A stretch of DNA of 64,000 bases from Dermacentor variabilis. Lineage: Eukaryota; Arthropoda; Arachnida; Ixodida; Ixodidae. A program made the translations under genes and the position numbers. The stretch spans positions 196,450,353-196,514,352 of the forward strand of contig NC_134568.1 in NCBI RefSeq assembly GCF_050947875.1, in the 5' to 3' direction. The notes below the pieces were generated by a model. That model saw only the letters and a program-made list of their open reading frames with translations. It was not told the origin of the DNA and searched no databases. Below are positions 57,368 through 64,000 of the stretch, one piece after another; positions within the stretch are counted from its first letter, which is position 1, and each line of letters begins with the position of its first letter.

Positions 57368-58840
57368 CTGGGCAGCTGGGGAAGATCAGGTAACAGCAGA
57401 TTTGTTGAAGGATGGTGGGCAGATTGTTCTAGAAAAACTGGCCACCCTGTATACGCAATGCCTCATGACCTCGAGTGTACCGGAATCCCGGAAGAACGCT
57501 AACATAATCCTAATCCATAAGAAAGGGAACGCCAAAGACTTGAAAAATTCTAGACCGATCAGCTTACTGTCCGTTGCCTACAAAGTATTTACTAAGGTAA
57601 TCGCAAATAGAATCAGGAACACCTTAGACTTCTGTCAACCAAAGGACCAGGCAGGATTCCATAAAGGCTACTCAACAATAGACCATATTCACACTATCAA
57701 TCAGGTGATAGAGAAATGTGCGGAATATAACCAACCCTTATATATAGCTTTCATTGATTATGAGAAAGCGTTTGATTCAGTCGAAACCTCAGCAGTCATG
57801 GAGGCATTACAGAATCAGGGTGTAGACGAGCCGTATATAAAAATACTGAAAGATATCTACAGCGGCTCCACAGCCACCGTAGTCCTCCATAAAGAAAACA
57901 ACAAAATCCCAATAAAGAAAGGCGTCAGGCAGGGAGATACAATCTCTCCAATGCTATTCACAGCGTGTTTACAGGAGGTATTCAGAAACCTGGATAGGGG
58001 ACGAATTGGGGATAAGAGTTAACGGAGAATACCTTAGTAACTTGCGATTCGCTGATGATATTGCCTTGCTTAGTAACTCAGGGGACCGATTGCAATGCAT
58101 GCTCACTGACCTGGAGAGGCAAAGCAGAAGGGTGGGTCTAAAAATTAATCTGCAGAAAACTAAAGTCGTGTTTAACAGTCTTGGAAGAGAACAGCAGTTT
58201 GCGATAGGTACAGAGGCACTGGAAGTGGTAAGGGAATACATCTACTTAGGGCAGGTAGTGACCACGGATCCGGATCATGAGACTGAAATAACCAAAATAA
58301 TAAGAATGGGCTGGGGTGCGTTTGGCAGGCATTCTCAAATCACGAACAGCAGGTTGCCAATATCCCTCAAAAGGAAAGTGTGTAACAGCTGTGTGTTACC
58401 AGTACTCACATATGGGGCAGAAACCTAGAGGCTTACGAAAAGGGTTCTGCTGAAATTGAGGACGACGCAACGAGCTATGGAAAGAAGGATGATGGGTGTA
58501 ACGTTAAGGGATAACAAAAGAGCAGATTAGGTGAGGGAACAAACGCGAGTTAATGATATCTTAGTGGAAATTAAGAAAAAAGAAATGGGCATTGGCAGGA
58601 CATGTAATGAGGAGGGAAGATAACCGATGGTGATTAAGGGTTAAGGACTGGATTCCAAGGGAAGGGAAGCGTAGCAGAGGGCGGCAGACAGCTAGGTGGG
58701 CGGATGAGATTAAGAGGTTTGCAGGGACCACATGGCCACAATTAGTACATGACTCGGGTAGTTGGAAAAGTATGGGAGAGGCCTTTGCCCTGCAGTAGGC
58801 GTAACCAGGATGATGATGACGATGATGATGATGATGATGA
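57368..58840 (+). mobile_element. 5'-truncated RTE LINE nested in another RTE
   Basis: A plus-strand copy starts inside the RT (AAGEDQVTADLLKDGG) and ends with the RTE 3' end and a GATGAT tail. The target duplication AAATTTCCTT is at 57356-57365 and 58840-58849, and the host RTE continues on either side (CCACTTTTATTC ... GGCCAGGGTCCCCTG). It is better preserved than its host, as expected for a younger insert. Confidence 0.93.
57369..58600 (+). pseudogene. RTE reverse transcriptase, partial
   Basis: The frame from 57369 to 58022 encodes ARRP-type RT motifs: SRPISLLSVAYKVFTKVIAN, FHKGYSTIDHIHTINQVIEK, YIAFIDYEKAFDSVE, VRQGDTISPMLF. After one frameshift near 58010 it continues with LRFADDIALLSN (58044), KINLQKTKVVFN, EYIYLGQVVT and LPISLKRKVCNSCVLPVLTY. 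A stop at 58426 ends it early. The catalytic FADD is intact. The endonuclease and RT start are missing through 5' truncation. Confidence 0.9.
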
Positions 58841-58849
58841 AATTTCCTT

Positions 58850-61420
58850 TTTATGGCCAGGGTCCCCTGTGAGTAATTAACTTAGGCAAACGTACTCCTT
58901 CACAGACTCTAGAGGCTGAGTGGCGATCCTGAACTCTTGTTCCCTTGCCAGGCTATTGATCATATTTGTCCTTCCGCATCTTAATCTCCAACCCCACTCT
59001 TACACTTTCTCTGTTAAGGTCATCAATCATTTGTTGCAATTCGTCCCCAGTGTTGCTGAACAGGAGAATACGGGGAAGGCGGGAGATGGAAATTCGAGAC
59101 GATGAGCAAAACGAGAACACGGTGAGAGCAGGAGCCAACGTTTCGACAAGTGGACGTTTTGACAAGGCCTTGCCTTGAAGAAGACAAGTCCAATTGTCGA
59201 AACGTTGGCTCCTGCTTTCTTCTTTGTTCTCATTTTGCTCACCGTCTTGAAGAGGAGAATGTCATCTGCAGACCGAAGATTCCCGAGATATTCGCCGTTG
59301 ATACTCACTCCTCAGCGTTCCCAGTTTAATAGCTTTAATACTTCTTCCAAGCACGCAGTGAATAGCATTGAAGAGATTGTGCCCCCTTGTCTGACCTTTC
59401 TTTACAGGTATCTTCCTATTTTGTTTTTGTGGAGGATTAAAGTAGCTGTGGAATCTCTGTAGATATTTTCTAAGATATTTACGTAAGCTTTCTGTATTCG
59501 TTGATTACGTAATGCCTCTGACTGTTGGTATCTCTACTCAATCAAATACCTTTGCGTAATCTATGAAAGCCATATAGAGAGGCTGATTGTGCTCTGCTGA
59601 TCTCTCGATTACCTGATTGACGACAGGGATGTGACCCATTGCAGAGTATCCCTTCCTGAAGCCAGCCTGCTCCCTTTGTTGACTGAAGTCCAGTGTTGTC
59701 CTTATTCTATTGAAAATTATCTTGGCGAATATTTTACATAATACTGGAAGTAAGTTAATGGGCCTATAACTTTTCAATTCTTTGCCGTCTCTCTTTTTGT
59801 GGATAAGCGTAATGTTGGCATTCTTCCAGTTATCTGGGACCCTTGAAGTTGTGAGACAGTTCGTATGAAGGTCCGCCAGATTTTCAAGCATTATGTCTCC
59901 TCTATCTTTCATTAAATCGACTGTTATTCCATCTTCTCCCTGCCGCTTCTCCCCGTTTTACGCCTTGCAAGGCCCTTCTAACTTCATCGCTAGTAATAGA
60001 AGGAGCTTCTGTAACTTGTTCTTTACTACTTCTAATGGAGGTATCGTGGCTGTTCAGGTACTGTACAGGCCAGTATAGAATTATTCAGCTGATTTTATTA
60101 TATCTTCGAGATTGCCGATGATATTATTCTGCTTATCTTTCAGTTCATACATCTTGGTTTGTCCTATGCCAAGTTTTCTTCTCACTGATTTCATGCTGCG
60201 TCCATATTTGACTGCTTCCTCAGTCTTTCTCACGTTATAATTTCGAATATCCTTTATTTTCTCCTTGTCGATCAGTTTTGAAAGTTCCGCGAATTCTATC
60301 TTATCTCTTGAGTTGGACACTTCCATTCTTTGTCGTTTATTTATATGGTCATTTGTTACTTAGGAGAGCTCACCTACTGTTTGCCCTGGTGCCTTACCTC
60401 CCACTTCAATTGCTGCTCCTGAAGCCAGCCTAATCACGGTTTCATTCATTACCTCTATGTCTTCATCTCTCTGTACTAAGGCTGCGTATTTGTTTACAAG
60501 TACCTGCTTGAAATGGGCTGCTTTTACCCTTGCTGCGTCTAGGTGGGCCTATTTCTTCCTGACCAATTTCACTCTTTCTCTCTTCAAATTGATGTGAATC
60601 CTAGACCTCAGTAACCTATGATCACTGCACTTTATCCTACCTAACACTTCTACATCCTGCATTGCTCGCATTGGCAGAAAGTATGACATCTATTTCATTT
60701 CTTGCTTCACCATTAGGGCTTTTCCAGGTCCTCATTTTATTGCTACGCCGCCTGAAAAAGGTGTTCATTACTTGTAGCTTATTACTTTCGGCGAATTCTG
60801 CCAGCATCTCTTCTCTAGTGTTCCTAGGATCGACGCCGTAGTTGCCAATTGCTTTTTCATCAGCCTGCGTTTTTCCCAACTTTTTGCATTGAAGTCGCCC
60901 ATTACTACAGTATACTGGGTTCGCACTTATGGCTAATTCAACATATTCATAAAACTGATCTATTTCATCATCATCATGACTGGAGGTTTGAGCGTAGGCT
61001 TGTATTACCTTTATTCTATAACTCTTAAGATTTATAACGAATAGTGCTATCCGCTCAATAATGGTTTAGAATTCGTCAATGTTGCCCGCTATGCCCTTAT
61101 GGATTACGAATTTTACAACGTATAGTTTATGTGGTAGGCCTCTACAGTAGAGGACGTGCCCGTTAGTCAGCACTGTATAAGCCTCACCAGTTCTAATCTC
61201 ACTAAGGCCAATGATATCCCAAACAATGCCTTATAGCTCCTCAAAGATTCCTGCTAAGCTAGCTTCACACGAGAGAGTTCGGGTGTTAAACGTTGACAAG
61301 GTCAGTTTCCTTCCGCGGCCTGTCCAGGTCCACAGATTCTTAGCAACCTCTGCTGCGTTACAGGTCTTACCGTCGCCTTGGAGGTGCTCCGCAGCTGCTG
61401 GGGAGTGAGGGCCATTGGTT
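58850..61420 (-). pseudogene. RTE endonuclease and reverse transcriptase, decayed
   Basis: Reading from 61.4 kb downward on the minus strand: endonuclease blocks with EEMLAEFAESNKLQVMNTFF and MRTWKSPNGEARNEIDVIL (60879-60637). Next are KSVRRKLGIGQTKMYELKDK (60326-60081) and the RT with NWKNANITLIHKKRDGKELK, SYRPINLLPVLCKIF, FRKGYSAMGHIP, QPLYMAFIDYAKVFD (59912-59538). In the last motif the usual E-K-A-F-D is A-K-V-F-D. The later RT (FADD region) is split by the MITE. Stops are frequent. Confidence 0.83.
59070..59252. mobile_element. foldback MITE inside the RTE LINE
   Basis: GCAGGAGCCAACGTTTCGAC is present in direct (about 59126) and inverted (about 59190) orientation, with pairing continuing to GATGAGCAAAACGAGAACAC. 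Nearly the whole 183 bases folds into a hairpin. The 8-bp target duplication AGGAGAAT is at 59062-59069 and 59253-59260, and the RTE sequence is continuous across it. Eight bases fits hAT-like elements, but the ends are not diagnostic. Confidence 0.85.
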
Positions 61421-61648
61421 GACCGAATGAGTCATTTGTGAGGGAGTGGCCGGATACTGCATCAAGGAGCCAATTCCTGTTCTGGTGAGGGAGTGTCTTT
61501 TGTTCAAGCTAAGTGGGTCTTCCTAATTTTGTTGTACCTGGATTAGTATAGTCCCACTGGCTCTCGCCATCTTTTGCCGGTGTCAGGCGCTACTCCAAGC
61601 CTGTAGATGTAGCGTACTGGAGGAGGTGAATTCGAGCTTACCACCTTT

Positions 61649-62391
61649 ATATTAAAAAAAAAACGAGGATTCGAAGAATTTGCTTTATTATACAGCACGT
61701 TAAAAATCATCTTACAAAAAAATATCTGAAGCAGCAATTCAAGCTGCGTTAAGTACAACGCAGTTCAAAGGCACCAAGTACTCTTTGTAATAATTAATAA
61801 AAATGCCCGATGATCTAACAAACCTAAAAGAAACACTGCTAGTCTTTATAATGTAGTAAAATTTGAAAGATCGCTGATTGCTTCTAACACTTCCCGGCAA
61901 CTGCAGCGTATGTAACCGTAATGTACCGGGAAACGCTCGAGGGCGAACGCTATGCACAAAGGCGGCTTTTCTGGTAGAAACGCGGCATCTTGCGTCAGCC
62001 GCGATGCGGCGGGGGCGAGCGCCATCTGGAAGTGTTTCAAGGAAGCGGGCGCGCCGCTACGTGGACTCCTATAGATATTCACGCGCCGGCGCGGCAAATG
62101 GCGGAAGCCGTTGGCGGTCTATGAATTGAAGAAATTCTGGAAAGGGGGTTTGCTTGAGTTTTCGCGTAACATATTTGTATTTTCTCGTATATTCAAATTA
62201 CAATCCGAGAGCTACTATGTCTGTAGGTTGTGTGTAAGGCGTACTTAACGATTTTTCTACGTATTTTAGCTTTAGAAGTACGATTAGTTCAGTACAAGTT
62301 CCTTGCACCACATAGCGGGCCTGGGTATTGGTGATTCAGAAATCGTTTTGCCGAAACGACGACCGACGCCGCATTTTCGGCAACGGAAGTT
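61649..62391. other. unassigned DNA
   Basis: An A run marks the edge of the RTE element. The following GC-rich part (61920-62110) has frames on both strands but nothing recognisable. Confidence 0.3.
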
Positions 62392-62919
62392 TTGTGCGGT
62401 GATAAGTGCGCGCTCGCGCGCGATAAGTGCGCCTTTCGAGCGATCGACCAACGTGAACAACGCCCAGACGCCGCGCGTCCCGCCGTGGTAGCCAGGGCTG
62501 CACCTAGCCATCCAACTCAACGCGGATTGGCGTTCCGTGAACCCCCACCTAGGGCGCACTGCTTCATATTTAGCGCCCCAACGGGCAACAGCGCCGATGA
62601 AATAATCGACGCCATCGAATAGACCGTTGGGCCAGAAGGCCTTGAGACCCTCCGACACTAGGGAGGAGTGAAGTTCATCGTAGCTGTTGCGTCCGCAGCA
62701 GCCGCTAGCCAACTATCAAGTCGGGGCTCCTTCGTACTGAAAGGGAAGCTGAAAGCTTTTCCAGAAAAAATGAGTGAAGAGCAGTACGGCGTGGTTTTCA
62801 ACTCTCTGAATTCGAATATCGCATCGAAATTGAGCGAAAGAAAGCGCAAACATATTTTATTTCGACGAAAAGTGCAGGAGCAGACAAGCCCAGCTCGCGC
62901 GCCTCGTTTCCGCCTGTGA
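62392..62919 (+). pseudogene. decayed transposon-type ORF, possibly RNA-binding-like
   Basis: One frame runs 176 codons with two in-frame TAG stops (62620 and about 62659). It reads AHCFIFSAPTGNSADEIIDA, GPEGLETLRH, GGVKFIVAVASAAAASQLSS and GSFVLKGKLKAFP, then NSLNSNIASKLSERKRKHIL and a basic end. The alternating strand/helix pattern (FIFSAP, DEIIDAIE, GGVKFIVAVAS) would fit an RRM-like fold, as in ORF1 or gag-like proteins. I recall similar frames repeated in tick genomes, but this is not verified. No introns or neighbours help. Confidence 0.5.
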
Positions 62920-63097
62920 TTGGTCGGGCGCCTCGTGACGTCAACAATGGTGTTCGTCCGGACCGACTGCTGCCGCTACACACGAAGCACGGTGCAAGGT
63001 AGTTTGGTGCTGTTTTGCTGAGACGGTCATAAAAAATTTCGAGAGCTTGCGTTTCTCTGAAGAGTTCGGCGTTAAGTCCAAACTCCACGAGAGCGAT

Positions 63098-63567
63098 TTT
63101 GCGCGCGACGGTGACGGGCGAAGGCTTCGAGAGACAAAACGGGCCGTCGCTTGGACAGATTGCTCGCTGTTGTCGCTGGATCGCTCGTTTCTAGAAATCT
63201 AGAATTCGTCGTTCGTCGCTCGGAAGGGCTATGAGCGATTAGCCAACAGTGCGAAGCCGGAACTGGATATACATAACTCAAATACTACTGTTTGTCGCAC
63301 GGAACGAGCAAACTATTGAATTTTACACGTGCAAAAATAAGAACCTAGTGCAAGACCTTCAGAAATATTTTATGCTCCTTTTTCAGTAAAATACATCAAC
63401 TTAAATTGATAAAGCATGCGTCACGCTAGTTTCGGCGCGTATATTGCTGCCCTCATACCGGGAAGTCGTCGCTCAAAGCCGTCGCTGGCGTAGAGTTCGG
63501 CTTGCAGGCGACTAGTGAACGCGACAGCCATCGCCTCGCTTGTCGCGCGGTCGCTGTCGCGTGCAAG
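63098..63567. mobile_element. possible MITE with GC-rich ends
   Basis: TTTGCGCGCGACGGTGAC at the left and the reverse complement of the right end, CTTGCACGCGACAGCGAC, agree at 14 of 18 positions. The segment between has no coding capacity. No clear target duplication, so this is tentative. Confidence 0.4.
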
Positions 63568-64000
63568 ATGACTTGTAAGGGGTTTTAAGATCACTTGTAA
63601 GGGTTTTACTCCCTACATGTACCAGCCGATTGCGAAGAGCCGGCCTCTCCAAGAAGCAAAAAATTCTGTTGCAAGCACTGCTTTCCACGTGAACGAAGGC
63701 GAAGTGTTAGCATCTCCTTGTGTTGGAAATGTTCTTTGACGAGTATGTTTTTTGCTAAGCTGCATTCAGCGTTCCAGTGAGTACGTATCCGGGCAAACAA
63801 CTGTTGTGTTATGTTCCTGCATGCTTCCTCGTGGAACATAAGCGGTGATGCGATCTTCGGCATTTGTGCGCTGCCCCAAAGCTGTTGGCAATCTACACAG
63901 ACGGTTTAAACGCGGGAAAAGTCTACCGGCTGTTGTAGCACGTGTAGTATAGAACCTTCATCAGCGCGCCATCCGCACGCTACTCGTAACCGGCGAATTC
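63568..64000. other. unassigned DNA to the window end
   Basis: A small duplication, ACTTGTAAGGGGTTTTAAGA then ACTTGTAAGGGTTTTACTCC (63571-63612), is the only structure seen. Confidence 0.3.

Larger units (their letters stand above)
56822..61648 (-). mobile_element. RTE LINE, antisense, with nested insertions
   Basis: The element runs from its 5' end at about 61648 to a (GAT)n tail at 56822 (minus strand). It contains endonuclease, RT and 3' UTR, broken by stops. A sense RTE copy (57368-58840) and a foldback MITE (59070-59252) have inserted into it. With those removed it is about 3.2 kb, a plausible full-length RTE. Confidence 0.88.

Overview
The window looks like a stretch of hard tick (Ixodidae) nuclear genome. 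The main reason is five copies of a tRNA-headed SINE whose body matches, as I recall it, the Ruka SINE of ixodid ticks. Several LINE families and many small inverted-repeat elements of arthropod type support this. A metastriate tick is plausible but the sequence alone does not fix the genus. Most of the window is repeat DNA; I see no bacterial-style operon and no virus-derived gene.

Two host genes can be modelled, both small secreted proteins and both missed by simple ORF calling because they are spliced. One is a two-exon glycine-rich secreted protein (3747..4885, +), with a TATA box and poly(A) signal. The other is a two-exon WAP-like cysteine-rich secreted protein (37218..31896, -) whose exons are about 5 kb apart. 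Its intron holds a LINE 3' end, a small TA-flanked MITE, a higher-order tandem repeat array, a tRNA-like inverted-repeat element and a LINE remnant.

Layout. 1-11.9 kb: the glycine-rich gene, two SINEs, a foldback MITE, a pogo-like MITE and unassigned DNA. 11.9-18 kb: a three-level nest, with an RTE LINE split by an antisense I-type LINE (APE/RT/RNase H group), itself split by a sense CR1/Jockey-like fragment. 18-24 kb: two related MITEs, LINE scraps and a 74-bp direct duplication. 24.2-28.3 kb: an antisense RTE LINE split by a 1.9-kb element with inverted ends. 28.7-37.2 kb: LINE scraps, a MITE, a SINE and the WAP-like gene. 38-39 kb: two more tRNA-like inverted-repeat elements. 40.6-46 kb: a CR1-like fragment abutting a long antisense I-type LINE. 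46-48 kb: an unexplained coiled-coil-like open frame and TG-rich microsatellites. 48.7-54.5 kb: a SINE split by a near full-length I-type LINE, with both target-site duplications still readable. 55-56.8 kb: an RTE tail and a foldback MITE. 56.8-61.6 kb: an antisense RTE LINE carrying a sense RTE copy and a foldback MITE. 62.4-62.9 kb: a decayed transposon-type ORF.

No LINE copy here looks able to move: every one has stops, frameshifts, truncation or a missing domain. The strongest new observations are the insertion order recorded by nested target-site duplications, the tRNA-like family with long terminal inverted repeats, the 320-bp higher-order satellite inside a gene intron, and the 1.9-kb non-coding element with inverted ends. 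All coordinates were read by eye; boundaries without a stated target duplication are approximate to tens of bases.
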